A stretch of 64,000 bases of DNA from Aurelia coerulea (GCA_039566865.1 CM076956.1:9931511-9995510); one strand, 5' to 3'. Counted from the stretch's first letter, positions 50,050 through 61,739 are shown. The notes: a model not told the origin generated them from the letters alone. Numbers and translations are program-made.

Positions 50050-51090
50050 ATTGACGGCATGTTGAGAGATTTCTTAATCTTCATATTTGTGCACAGTGAT
50101 TGCTTAAAGATCGCAATTTCGTAATTAATAGTTTTCGTAAATTAGCATTCATGCAACAACTTCTTCAGTCTTAACACTTCTTATTCAGCATCGACTTTAA
50201 AATGCAATTATGAAATTCCGCTGAATTTTATAATCTTCACAATTCTGCACAGAATCTGCTAGAAACTATGATTTAGTAATTACGAAACTCTTCTTAGATC
50301 ACCATTCATACATCTCTTTCTTCAACCTAATTCTGGTTTGTGTTCTTGAAGTTTTGACTTGCAATTAACTTTGAACTTCCACTAACGGCATGAAGATAAA
50401 TTTCATAATCTTCGCATTTGCGTACAGTGTCTGATGAAAATTATGGTTTAGTAATTACAAAACTCTTCTCAGATCAGCATTCATACATCTCCTTTTCAAT
50501 CAAATTTTAATGTGTGCTATGAAGTTTAAACTTTAACATCTTTGAGCTTCCACTGACGGCATAAAGATCAATTTAATAATCTTCGCATTTGTGCACTACC
50601 TTGTAGGAAGTGTGTTTATTCCCAGTACTGTAGAGTAATGGGTGTCCTGTGACCCAGTACAGAGAGTGTCCTAAAACCGTACCGTGACCCAGAAGTACAC
50701 AGAGTCAGTCCTCTCAAGGTCAAGATGACGTATGAATAACTTTGTGGTTTCAAATTCCGGTGTTATGAAACACGATATCAACTGTTATACGATCTGGCCA
50801 CAGGGAATCAGACAGCGTGATTTTTGATTGGTCAACTCTAACAGACGTTAGAATTTGAAAATCCTAATGATATACAAAGATTAACAGGACTGGGTCATAG
50901 GACACCGCGTAAAGTACCGTGAATAAACACACTTCCTACAAGGTAGGCGCCCTTGATTTGTGCAGTGTCTGATGAAAATTATGGTTCAGTAATTACCAAG
51001 CTCTTCGTACATTAATCAATCAGTTCTTTATCCTAGTGCTGGTGCGTCTTAATTAAGCCCTAACTTTAACATCTAACTTTGCGCTTAAAG
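50050..51090. repeat. Array block: four units, period 156-175 bp, interrupted by a MITE
   Basis: aatcttcgcatttgtgcac-type segments at about 50079, 50235, 50410 and 50581, each with ccactgacggcat and gatgaaaattatggtttagtaatta. The fourth unit is split by the element at 50599-50943 and resumes at about 50955 (gtgcagtgtctgatgaaaat). Confidence 0.85.
50599..50943. mobile_element. MITE, CCTTGTAGGAAGTGTG ends, copy 1
   Basis: ccttgtaggaagtgtgtttattc opposite gaataaacacacttcctac followed by aagg, with TA on both sides. It splits a tandem unit. A second copy in reverse internal orientation is at 57690-58012. Both copies are followed by taggcgccctt, so the exact right boundary is unsure. Confidence 0.78.
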
Positions 51091-51479
51091 GCTTACTGTT
51101 TTGGCAATCGGCTTCATTACTAAAAGTTGGAGTCTTGGTCTTCTTTCATTGGTAGAATTGTAAAAAACGTACATGAAATAAAATATCCGAGGAACAAAGC
51201 AATACACCAGCATTTAGTCAAAGCAGCAAAAATGTTTTTAAAACAATTCACTAATACCGTTAATCGAAACCGGTAGAATTTTCAAAGATATCCGAATGTC
51301 ATCGAATGCTTTGACGACAAAATAGTTCAATAATCAAAGATTTATCGACAACTGTAGTAGAATTAATTAATTATTAAAGATCATGTTTAGTGAGCATAGA
51401 AATGACAATCCATATCCCCAGGTACATATTGTTTAAATCAGAAAAACTTAGGAATGGAGTTTTACAAAGCTTTATGGAT

Positions 51480-51980
51480 TTGCAAGGGCGGGTATGTCAC
51501 ACTGGGAACGATGGTCCTACCTTTGTCCAAAAACCGGTAGTTAACGGAAAGATTTTTTGCACCACCTTGGTCCCAAAATTGGTCGTTTTTGATGGCACAT
51601 TTTCGCTCCTATTTCCTTTGCTTTGGAGGACAATTTTAACATGATGCATCACTGACGATGTTTCTCCCAAAAATCGGTAGTTTCGACCAACTACTGTTTT
51701 CGAAAGTAAGTGGTAATTGTAGCCATGAGAGTACAAGTGTCCCAAAACCTGTTGCCGGATAAAGGTAGGACCACTTTGGTCAAAAATTTGAATACCTGGC
51801 CTTTCTTTCGGAAATTTGCCGGACAAAGGTAGAATCGCTTTTGTGCAAAATTGGAATTTCTGGTATTTTTTCCGTATATTTGGCGGACAATGCTTAACCA
51901 CTTAATATTTGAAAATTTGAAATATTGGTCTTTTGTGCTTAAATCTGGCGGACAAAGGTAGAGCCAGCTTTCAGGTAAAC
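51480..51980. repeat. Tandem repeat, about 64-bp unit
   Basis: ccggataaaggtaggacc, ccggacaaaggtagaatcgc and gcggacaaaggtagagcc at about 51756, 51823 and 51949 (67 and about 2 x 63 bp), with gaatttctggtcttttt-type filler between. Diverged left copies from about 51510. Confidence 0.65.
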
Positions 51981-52427
51981 TTCAGGATATTGATTAAATA
52001 GGAGGCTAGAAAACTCGATTTATTGTGTCAAACTGATGGAATAGGAAGATGGTATTCAAATTTCACCCTTGTCTCAAAAAACGGGTTGTTTTGGGCAGGA
52101 AACTCGTACTATGTGATAAAAGAACCGGTTATTTTTCCAATTCCTCTGGAGAAACATGGGGTCAAATATTTTACAGTACTTGCCAGCACCTGGATTTGGC
52201 AAGAAACACAGTTAAAGTGTGGTAGATTAAAAGCTTGAAACTTCGAACGTTGGGTAATGCATTGGGTTGGGTAGTTGGTAAACTCTTTGGCAAGTAAACA
52301 AGATTTGTTGAGAAAGGAATCACAATGCGTGATCACAACAAGAAGAACTATTGGGATGCTGCTGGAATAAGCTTAGGTTAACATTGTTCCTCAAAACCAC
52401 AACTGTAAACGGATGATTTATTCTATA

Positions 52428-52500
52428 GAAACAAACAAACAAACAACAGACAGACAGACAGATGGACAGACAGGCAAACAAACGAACAAACAGTTTAACC
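52428..52500. repeat. ACAA/ACAG simple repeat
   Basis: aaacaaacaaacaaacaac followed by agacagacagacag. Confidence 0.85.
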
Positions 52501-52756
52501 AGGACTTGATCCAACAAACTTCTGCCCAGGAGGCAATAACATTAAATAACTAGATAACCTACCATGTTAATTTGCTCTCAATACTTGTGACAATTTCTAG
52601 CATCATGACTGGCTTTTAGAAGGTCCACATGATCTCAGTGGTGGGTCTGGTCCACTTGTTCCATTGACCTGCAGGATACCAACAGAGTGTTCCATGCCAT
52701 ACCTGACTTCAAAAGGGGGCATTTATTTTCATATAATTGATGATACAATGGCTTAC

Positions 52757-52898
52757 CTTCAAGATATTCTAGCTGGCTGTCAGGTCTATCTCTTGCATCT
52801 TCTTGGATGGCTTTAGGGGGTATGTAACAACCTCTTACTTTGTGATGAGAATGCTTGTTTCCCATTATGCTTGAGTTTTCTTCACTAAGGCAGAAAAT
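52757..52898 (-). CDS. Candidate exon, unknown product (MGNKHSHHKVRG...)
   Basis: After tctgccttagtgaag the minus strand reads ENSSIMGNKHSHHKVRGCYI then PPKAIQEDARDRPDSQLEYL, ending GAAG/GTAAGC. If acceptor and frame are right it enters in phase 1 and can follow the candidate exon at 56101-56196. Alternatively ATG at MGNKHS is a true start, giving a Met-Gly N-terminus suited to myristoylation. No family recognised. Confidence 0.45.
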
Positions 52899-52994
52899 TA
52901 AAATAAAGCATTTTGTCAACATGGTACCATTGTCAAAAAAAAAACAAACAAGGATTGTGTTAAGGATCGTCTGAATAGAATAGAATAGAATAGA

Positions 52995-53330
52995 ATAGGT
53001 TCCAAATCTTTAAAAAGGCTGGTGTAAAATTGAGTGACCTATTTCTTTGAACTGAATGACTTCAAAGAAACTTTATCTATTTCTCTGTATCAAGCAGAAG
53101 TCTGTCACTCATCTGGTTTATGATTTAGAAATTTGATGATGTCACATCCTAAAATGAGCTGAAATGTAAAATACGCTGTAATTTCCAACAATATTCAAAA
53201 TTTCTGGAAAGTCCAACGGTAGAATTATAGATAAGCATCTAAAGTTTCTTTCAAGCCATTCAATCAGAAGATATAGGTCATTGAATTTTACACCCACCTT
53301 CTCACGCCGAGGTAAAGATTTGGAACCTAT
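52995..53330. mobile_element. Foldback MITE, ATAGGTTCC ends, copy 2
   Basis: ataggttccaaatctttaaa opposite aagatttggaacctat. It follows directly on an (AGAAT)n run. Shorter than copy 1 at 18431. Confidence 0.82.
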
Positions 53331-53349
53331 GTTGAATAGCATTACAGTA

Positions 53350-53859
53350 CATTCCAAATCTTTAAAAAGGTTGGTGTAAAATGCTACAATCTATTCCTTT
53401 TAACTGAATGGCTTTACAGAAACTCTAGCTATTTCGCTATAATTCTACCATTGGACTTTTCAGAAATCTTCAATATTTTCAGAATTAGAGTGCTTCTCTT
53501 TGTTTTTCAGCATTCAAGAAAAATTTTGAAAAAAACTTAAAACTGTTAGTTTTCAAACCTTTGGAGGAAACATAGTAAAATTTTCAAGAAAGCAGTAGTT
53601 TATGAATGTCTACAATATGGTATCAACCCAAGCACAAGTCTGTCATTCTTCTGGTTTACGATTTAGAAATTTGATGATGTCACATCCTCAAATAGTTGAA
53701 ATATAAACTATGCTGTAATTTAAAAAAATATTCAAGATTTCTTATAAGTCCTACGACTGAAGATAAGTAAGCTAACATTTCTCTCAAGCGATTACAATAA
53801 ATAGGTCATAAAATTTTACACCTAACCTTTTTACACCGATTTAAAGACTTGGAATCTAT
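53350..53859. mobile_element. Foldback MITE, ATAGGTTCC family, copy 3
   Basis: acattccaaatctttaaaaa opposite tttaaagacttggaatct. Only 20 bp after copy 2, so two members lie head to tail. Confidence 0.78.
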
Positions 53860-54599
53860 ATATGCTCATCTGAATTGGTCAGTTGTCTTTAGCTGAACTC
53901 TACCAAAAGTAAATTTCATCTGCAATTTAAGCATTCAGATATCACAAAATTTTGGAAATAATCAGGCTGTAGAATGAGGAACAGCCGAATATTGGCTAAA
54001 ACGATCCCCTTTTGAGGATATCTAAATTGAAACATTTGGCACTTATAAAAATCTTAAAATTGGCAAAATATTTTAGTATCCAAGTGACAGTATTTAAGTT
54101 CTCTCCACAGTATTTAAGTGATTTTTCAGTTATTTTTAAGCTATTTTTAAACAACAACCCTGGGGGGGGGGTCACTCAATGATACTCACTGACAAGGTTT
54201 TGCACTGGCCTAAACTGTTAAATATTTGGGATATCAAGGTGGGTCATTCAAGCATTTGCAGCAAGAAACAATCCGTGGATCATGATATCTACAAAATTCA
54301 TTCATTGATATTGTCTATTTTGTCTCTTAACCCCAGATTACCCATCTTTCTACCACTGCAGACTCATCCATAAGCGTACCAGAAGAAAAAATCTAGGGGG
54401 GCTGCCCAACACAAAGTCCATTGTTCAGCATGATTTTTGCCTGACTGAGGGCATTTTTTGCCTGATTTGTGCTCATTTTCGATAATTTTTCTAAAGTTGG
54501 GGGCTGCCCCCCCTGCCTTGTACGCTTATGGACTCATCACACTACCTAATTGAGTCCACAGCCCCATGGCAGGATGCTCAAATGGCAGTGCAAAAGGCT

Positions 54600-54905
54600 C
54601 ATCAAAGGCTCATCTGGTTATTATTGGTATATTATCTGGTATCTTTGTTTTTAATGTAAAGTTCTTTTTTTTTAGTTTTCGTTTTATATGGGGAGGCTCT
54701 CTCTCTATTAGTTTACCTATTTAGAGAGCTCCTCCTTAATCAATCAATTTTAAATACAATCCTGTAAAGTGTATAGTTTTTCTTAATTTGTTCTAGTAAT
54801 GTTTGTAATTTTGGTTCTTAGTGTTGTGATGTGTTTAGTTGTAGAGTATTTTGTATTGAATTGTATTGTATTAAGATTGATTGATAAATGAATGAAAACT
54901 GAAAA
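54600..54905 (+). mobile_element. Probable LINE 3-prime end
   Basis: gggaggctctctctctatta...gagagctcctcc (a short hairpin), a T-rich stretch, then gattgattgataaatgaatg and an aaaactg repeat, the kind of tail left by a CR1/L2-type LINE. No coding part recognised upstream. Confidence 0.5.
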
Positions 54906-54917
54906 CTGAAAAAACTG

Positions 54918-55075
54918 CAGCGGCAGACACTTGGGGGCAACGGGGTGTGATCACCACAAATGTTAGTTAGAACAAAAGATCTTCCATTTGAAAATAATAG
55001 AAATAAACTATGCTTTTTGACTGCAACAAAAGTTTTGCCCCCCTCCCAATATTTGATAAAGTGTTCATCACTGTC
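54918..55075. mobile_element. Decayed hAT-like MITE related to 4297
   Basis: cagcggcagacacttggggg...aagtgttcatcactg shares the interior (ttggttagaacaaaagatctt-like, aataataaaaataaac) with the element at 4297-4450. Ends degenerate, no duplication. Confidence 0.72.
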
Positions 55076-55077
55076 AA

Positions 55078-55455
55078 GTGGTGGGGCTTGAAGTGGGCTT
55101 AAACCCTGTCCGCCAGTGGCGGCGCCAGCCTCAAAAAAGTGGAGGGGATAAAGGAAAATGGGGGTCTGGGGGCGAGGCCCCCATGAAAATTTTCAGGACC
55201 ACGCCCTTTTAATGCTCAGGAAACGCCCCTTTTACCCTAAGGAAACACCCTTCTTTGTCTATCAAGCTCTAAAGATACCTACCTAACCCCTCCTAAGACA
55301 TTTTCTCAACGGATTTAGACAAATTGGAAGAGTGGCCTCAGAGAATAGTGGGGGGACTTGTCCCCCCATTCCCCCCTGTGGCTCCGCCACTGCTGTCCGC
55401 CTAACTGCTCTGGTTGCAAAGTTAGAGGATAACACCACTGCCCGGGGACAACACC
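55078..55455 (-). mobile_element. Degenerate SINE copy split by a hAT MITE
   Basis: The minus-strand SINE head (ggtgttgtcc...gcagtggtgttatcc, then gttgcaacc) ends at 55455; its continuation with the B-box region (gcggacagggtttaagccc) is at 55085-55113. The interruption is the element at 55114-55392. Confidence 0.8.
55114..55392. mobile_element. hAT-like MITE nested in a SINE, perfect 8-bp duplication
   Basis: CAGTGGCGGCG opposite CTCCGCCACTG, flanked by CTGTCCGC at 55106-55113 and 55393-55400. The duplicated bases are SINE sequence, so SINE first, transposon second. 279 bp. Confidence 0.93.
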
Positions 55456-56100
55456 TTCAAATTTTGTTACCATAAAAAATTGGGTTGCTTAAAATCTGGC
55501 TACTATGAAACATACTAAGAAGTATCAACACAGCAACTATAGTATTCCTTAGAACAAAGAAGAAGATGTAGGACCTGATGCATGTCAATAACCTCACCAA
55601 CAATATATAAAGTGGTTATGCTTTTGATTGGTACCTTTGCTTATGTTTTTTAACCATGACCACAGAATGATTTGAAACAATCAGAATTTATAAACTTCTC
55701 TCAAAAGTAACCATAATAGTCTTTGAAGGTGTTGTGGCACCTTCACAAAACCTCACTGAGAATTCCTATCAACATTCCAACACACCTTCCCCTGTATTAA
55801 CAAAATGTATTGAGAAATTTGCTTTGTAAGTAAATGCTAACATTGCAAAAGTAAATTTCGGACTTTTAATCAAAATTGATTAGAAAGCGAAACTCAAACA
55901 AATATGTTTACTCAGCCAAGCTCATGCATCTTACAAATTAATAATGTATGAACTTTTGTCTATTCAACACCAATATGAATAATTTGAATCTGCTGTGATA
56001 AAACCACTACTGAAATCAGTGTAAGTAAATGTAATTCGATGCATATTGTTGAATGTAGCAAAATTGAACAAGGGTGTGTTAGGTAGGCCACGCCACAAGA

Positions 56101-56196
56101 CAGTACCTTCAACAGCCTTCAACGGAGTTCCTTTTTGCATGCCTAGGCCTGCAAATGGCTTCTTCAGCTCGGAAGGATCCCTAAATTAAATATCAC
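56101..56196 (-). CDS. Candidate exon, unknown product
   Basis: Minus strand: gatatttaatttag, then DPSELKKPFAGLGMQKGTPL and KAVE, then GAAG/GTACTG. Phase 2 in, 1 out. Open throughout and composition is protein-like, but no domain recognised. It may belong to the same gene as 61399-61711, with an unseen exon between. Confidence 0.4.
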
Positions 56197-57279
56197 AAAT
56201 TTGTAGGCGGCGTGGTACCTGTATACAATTTAAAATCGTTGTAAATCTAGTCATGAAATATAACTGGTAATGCCTTAAGCTTTTCCAGATATCTCAAGCA
56301 AAACTACGTTCATTCTCATTGGTGCCTTTCTCAACTTCTAATCTTTGGTTCCTCTATCTATCCTTGTTCTTCGCCTGAATTTAGGCCATTTTGAATTCTC
56401 GCGCCAGACCAGAGAGAGATAAGTTTCCGGGAACAGGCTGTTTCACAAAAAACTTCAGTAATAACGAATAGCAGTTAATTACCTTGTAACCTGAGCTGCT
56501 TGCTTCTGCTATCCTTCTTCTTCTGAAATGAAATCTTCCTGCTTGCTTTTTGCTCCTGCAAAACCCTCGAATTTCTTCACACAGTGAGATTTCCTGTTGT
56601 TGTTTTTGGTGCGCCAGTGACCCTTGCAGCTCACCTCTGGCAGTATGACAAATATTGATCAGAACAATACCATTTGTCTTTCTATCAAAAATATAACAAA
56701 GAATCAAAAGAATCATTGATGTACAATTTCAATGTCATGTGTTTTGTGCAAAAGGATTCGAAAGAAGCTGTGTAGTGACGTCACAGGAACAACTCCCACA
56801 AGATTTCGTCGTGACGCAAGTAGAAAGTTGCGTTCACAGAACTCGAAGGAAAGGTGAGTGTAAAGTGAGCTTTGGATCACGAAAACGCAAACGAAGAGGG
56901 GAAGTTTGACATCATTACCGGAAGATTTCGAATGAATAAAGATTTCTCAGTCATCTATATGACATCATCGAAAACATGCGTGTATCTTATGAGAAACCAA
57001 CTTTTTAGCAATATAATTATGAAACTGAGCTACAAATAAACTTGTTAGTCTTTTAGAATAGTTTAAAAAAGGAACAAAAACCATATGTATTTTTGACCGG
57101 CAGCTTTAATTTCCCATCGCTGTTCTGGTATGAATATTTGATAGATGAAGTTTTTGGTAGAATCCCATAAAGAGCTCATAAGAAATTTAAGAACCTTTGT
57201 TCGGGCCTTTTTGTTCCAAGAACCCTAAACATCAAACATGATTTTCTTTGCAGTTGCAACAGTATGGTACTAGCGCTAT

Positions 57280-57560
57280 GGAACATATGCGCCTAAATGG
57301 GTGGATAATCTTATACTGGGTGGGTTACGATCTTATACTGGGTGGGTTATGACCATATACTGGGTGGGTTGTTATCTTAAACGGATGGGTTATCATCCTA
57401 AATGGGTGGGTTATTATCCTAAATGCGGCGGATAACCTTATACTGGGTGGGCGATTTATCATCCTAAATGGATATCCTCGATCCTTACACTGCGTGGGTT
57501 ATGATAAGATCATAACCCACACAGTATAGGATTATCCATCCATTTAGGCCCATAGGTTCC
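57280..57560. repeat. Short tandem repeat, about 22-25 bp unit, with inverted end
   Basis: About ten variants of tatactgggtgggttatgatc / taaatgggtgggttatcatcc, then an inverted pair at the right (tgggttatgataag / catatggttcct side: gatcataacccacacagtat). Looks like a degenerate foldback whose arms are made of repeats. Confidence 0.75.
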
Positions 57561-57689
57561 TTAGAGTGGTACTTGTTTCACCCTTTTAAAAGTTAACGTA
57601 AGTCTCCCACCTCGATTTTAATCCAAGAGTAAATAAACCTCTTACTTCCAATCAGGCTGTCCTCATTCTGAAAAGTCAGAAGTTCACCG

Positions 57690-58012
57690 GTACTGTACAC
57701 GTAGTAATTGGTGTCCTATGACCCAGTCCTGTTAATCTTTGTAAGGGACTTTCAAATTCTAGCGTCTGTTAGAGTTGACCAATCAAAAATCACGTTGTCT
57801 GATTCCCTGTGGCCAGATCGCACAACAGTTGATATCGTGTTACATAAACACCGGAATTTGAAACCACAAAGTTATTCATACATCATCTTGGCCTTGAGAG
57901 GACTGACGCTGTGTACTGCTTGGTCACGGTGCGGTTCTAGGACACTCTCTGTACTGGGTCACAGGACACCAATTACTCTACAGTACTGGGAATAAACACA
58001 TTTCCAACAAGG
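57690..58012. mobile_element. MITE, CCTTGTAGGAAG family, copy 2
   Basis: Shares gtgtcctatgacccagtcctg, gccacagggaatc/gattccctgtggcc and gaataaacacatttcc with the copy at 50599-50943, with the middle in the opposite orientation. The left end is decayed. Confidence 0.78.
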
Positions 58013-58038
58013 TAGGCGCCCTTGGTTCAGGGTAGATC

Positions 58039-58491
58039 TAGCCTGTGTTCCAGACCACTTGGAAACTGGAAAGGAAAGTGGTCTGTGTAACGGAGCGCTA
58101 AACCGTGTTCAGACGATGAATTGAATTTCGAAATAATTGAGGGCATTCTGCACACATCTGATTGGCTGCAATGAAGTCATTGATCAACACCACGGATGAC
58201 TTTGTGAATATATTTGTTTGAAACAAACGAGGGCTGATCGTTATCACTTTATTTGGTCGTAAAAAGTCAATAGGATTAGCAGTCCTTCAAATCTCCTATT
58301 CTTTGTATTGTACTGTGAGTTCTTTGCACGAGACGAGCTTCTCTTTCTGATAACAAAACAAAAAGTAATGATACGAATTATTAGTTGCATATACTAATTT
58401 TTCTTCAGATTCTCAAGAAAATTTCTGAACACGGATTAGCGCTCCGTTACACAGACCACTTTCCTTTCCAAGTGGTCTGGAACACAGGCTA
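58039..58491. mobile_element. hAT-like MITE with perfect 8-bp duplication, TAGCCTG ends
   Basis: 453 bp. tagcctgtgttccagaccac opposite gtggtctggaacacaggcta, flanked by GGTAGATC at 58031-58038 and 58492-58499. Arms of about 65 bp, with a 10-bp indel and a nested palindrome (ccacttggaaaggaaagtgg). Confidence 0.93.
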
Positions 58492-58499
58492 GGTAGATC

Positions 58500-59139
58500 C
58501 GTCTCCATACCGATTCAGTTTGAGAAAAACTGCCAGCAAAGAAGCGCGAGGAACGAGTTGTTTTTACGTCCTCCGTTGACTTTTACCAGCCAGAGTGGAA
58601 ACTTTCGATGTACTTTTTCAAAAACATCCAATCAACAACAAAGGAATTTCAATATTTTCCCGACTTTTTCCAGCATCGAAGGAAGAAAAAGAAACATGGG
58701 AAATATCGAAAATATTTCGAATATTCTCAACTACAAGACTACAAAGTATATTGAGTAACACAATTTGAGTTCTTGGTTTTAACCGGCCGATACTTATCAA
58801 TTTTTGAAGTTTTTAAAAACTACGAATGTAAAGATACCTCATCTGAACTACAGTTTCACAACTTTATGCTAACTCATTTCTCAATTATTTCTGTGTATCT
58901 CTCGAAGCATAGGGTCTACTGGAGTAAAATGGGTGGGCTGGGGGAAAACGGGTAGTGTTTACTGCTGGAAAACAAAAGACTCTGAACTAATAAAATCAAC
59001 ATCCACTGTCAAGGAGGATAGTTCGAGCCGTTCTAGCTACAGGAAAATTCTGAACAACCATTTTGGCAAAATTTATCAAGTTTTTTTCACCCTACCCATC
59101 TTAACACAACGTTATCAATTTTATCCCAGTGGACCATAT
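58500..59139. other. No gene recognised
   Basis: Between two MITEs. No splice-flanked open segment stood out on either strand. Confidence 0.4.
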
Positions 59140-59500
59140 GGCCTAGTTAAACATCGAAGTTTTGCCATGTTGACATTTAATAGATGCTGTCAGAAATGCC
59201 CAAGTCAACGGCTGGAATTCGCCAGCTCTGTCATGTCAAACGACGGAAACACGACGTGATTTTAAACATCGCATTTCTGCAGCGTTTGGTTAACCAATTT
59301 TAGGCCATGGTCCGCTGTTTTTATTTGTGATCATCCACTGCACCTTCGAATTTGGAAAAATGGCCATTTTAACCATTTTAGTTTCAATCTTACACGACAC
59401 AAAGACGATGTTTAAATCAGGTATTTAAACGCGGTAGATACTGCCGTTTTCAATGCAGTTCGATTCGACACGGCAGAGATACGATGTTAAAACTAGGCCT
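59140..59500. mobile_element. MITE, GGCCTAGTTTAAACATCG family, copy 3 (inverted)
   Basis: ggcctagttaaacatcg at left, cgatgttaaaactaggcc-type right end; interior gtgatcatccactgc is the complement of the core seen in copies 1 and 2. Confidence 0.8.
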
Positions 59501-59519
59501 GCAAGGCATACTAAATAAT

Positions 59520-61398
59520 TTATGCATGCTTGCGATATTTTTCATGCATCAGGTTTTCTTATAAAGATTAGGCAAATACAAAGCAAGGAAAAATACTGCT
59601 TTCAAGTATTTCCACAAAGAACTCACAAAATCGAATGAATTTTGATGCGGTTTCATCATTAAAACAGTGGCAAGTCTCAAACAAAGCTTGTTTCAGGTTT
59701 TACTAAGAGGAGCAAATTCGGAATCAAAAGAAGACCCTTTACATTCAATATTCATTTATTTTCATTAGCTGTCATCTTCAGATATAGTAAAATTATCATG
59801 AAAATTGGTGGAACACTTACCAAGCTGCAGGTCACTCAATATTCGTTGCTATCAAGTAGTAAAAACTAGCTTCATGGTTGAATATAAAATCAGACGATTT
59901 ATTTCATACCACACCTTAATTAATGTTTCACTTAATAGCAGAACGAAGATCATCATTACCTTAAGGTATTGCTTTAGAGAGCTCGTAACTGCAGTCCAAT
60001 TGATAGTCTGCATTGCAAAATGACATGGAAGACTTACTCTGACTTCATTCAAATTAGATAATTAATTAGATAAATTTTTGAACTTAAGGATAAGACTTAT
60101 TGATATTGAGAAATACTTAGTATAGTACCTACTTTTTAGCATGATTAAAAGTTGAATAAAATTTTGGCGAAGCCCTGCAAACGGCTAAATCAAAGGGCCT
60201 GAAATTTGAGTTTCGTGACTTCTATCTGTGAAACTTTTCCTCTGAAATTTCCTTTGAAGCCACAAGAAATTCAACAGAGAATTCGGCAAAAATCTTACTT
60301 GCATTTCTGTGACCTGTACCCGAAAATAATATTACATCAACAAAAAAAAGCCTTCACAATAATATTTTATCACATAAAATTCAGCAAACAAGACTACTAT
60401 TACAGCTATATTTTCTACTTCTTTACAGCAATTTCATTATCCTACAAACTAAATTTTTTTCATCAATCTCTTTACATAGAAACATTTAAAGTGCATTAAT
60501 ATACATTTTTTCTCTCAATTCTTGTAAGAAAATTAACCCTAATCCACATGGGGGGGGGGGGTGGATTCCACCCCCCCCTCAAGGTTTTATTTGCCGCGTT
60601 TTTAAACGACGTTTGCTATGTCCCCCAGAAACATTTTGGTGGAAAAATTTTTGAACAATAGGACTCACCGGTCACGTGACATGCCCATATTTGGAAGGAG
60701 GTAGCAGCAAAATCATTGTTTTCAATGATTTCAATGGAATTATTACATTTAATTATGAAGTATTATACAGCAAATGAATGAGCAATCAAAGGGCTTCAAT
60801 TTGATACCGGAATTTCTGGAATTTGATGATGTCAGCACTTTTTGATAATGACGTCATTTTGGCCGCCATTTTGGACTAATTAGCAATTTTTTCAAGTTTT
60901 CTCGAACTTTTTCAATGAAAAACACTCTAATTATACATTTTTTATAGATAATCACCATTTTGCAGGTTATTTTGGTCTCTTTTTACTTAGAATAAATTAA
61001 TCGCACAAATGATGTCATAAGAATTGGCTAATTTCTGCCAAAATATCACTCCAAAATCGTTAATTTCAATAAAATATTATTTTATAATCACATATGTTGA
61101 CAAACTGAACCAAAAACTGCATAAAGTTCATGCAAAATCTTCATTAAACTTGAATTCAAGGCACAAAATGAGTCTTTAAATCAGCACACTTTAACTCTTG
61201 CGCAATATTTAAAGTATCTGGTTCATTTGCCTTCATTTTCTTACAATTCTTTAGTATTGTACCTAACAAATTTTTTTCTAATTAGATTTTCTGACGTATA
61301 AATTCAAAAAAGGATCGACATAAAGTTTGTCTTCTCAGCAAATCTTTGATGCAGGATCTTTCAAAAAGAATCCTAATCCCCTTCTCCCAATAACTTAC
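59520..61398. other. Probable intron of the receptor-like gene
   Basis: Mostly unique AT-rich sequence. Contains a palindromic poly-G/poly-C stretch (catgggggggggggg...cccccccc, 60548-60588). No second exon could be fixed. Confidence 0.45.
60548..60590. repeat. G-run/C-run palindrome
   Basis: gggggggggggggtggattccacccccccc: two homopolymer arms around tggattcca. Likely to form secondary structure; may be the junction of a lost foldback. Confidence 0.75.
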
Positions 61399-61711
61399 CA
61401 ACATGTAGCGTGTCGTCAAAAGAATATTCAAGTGCGTTATTACTACCACGGTATGACGTCAACAGCGGGCTAGAATCATCCAGATAGCACGGCGTGAAAT
61501 GAAACGAAGAGACAATCGGCACACTTCTTTGTTGAACGAAACTATTTTCAAGAGAGCTCTCATAACTTGTACCATAAATCTGCTGTATTGTACCTCGCGT
61601 TAAAAGCGGAGACTTCCTATTGGAATGGTATGAGGCTGTCACATTCTGGACTGAGCGAAGTGGTGCGAACATAAAGTAGTTGAATGCACCTTGTAATGGG
61701 TGTAAAATTGC
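61399..61711 (-). CDS. Exon of a putative cAMP-receptor-like 7TM receptor (C-terminal)
   Basis: Acceptor ttttatttgcag, donor GTTG/GTAAGT, 313 nt, 104 codons, phase 0 in, 1 out. Begins AILHPLQGAFNYFMFAPLRS, which resembles the end of TM7 in cAMP-receptor-like and related receptors (LHPLQGFxNxxxY), then a Ser/Thr-rich, presumably cytoplasmic tail (YGTSYESSLENS, DDSSPLLTSYRG). The other membrane segments must be upstream, beyond the LINE. The assignment rests on one short motif. Confidence 0.6.
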
Positions 61712-61739
61712 CTGCAAATAAAATCAAAATGTTGAGTTA

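Noticed and set aside
50425..50460. Tiny introns (gtaattactaaacc...cag, 28 nt) in the 50-kb block
   Set aside because: Too short for a metazoan intron and the acceptor is not kept in other units.
43629..51000. The repeat units as C/D-box snoRNAs or microRNA hairpins
   Set aside because: CTGA and partial TGATGA motifs occur but not at a constant place in the units, and no unit has a consistent stable hairpin; not supported by eye.
51497..51901. Minus-strand frame of 134 codons
   Set aside because: It lies in the 64-bp tandem repeat, which explains its repeated peptide pattern.
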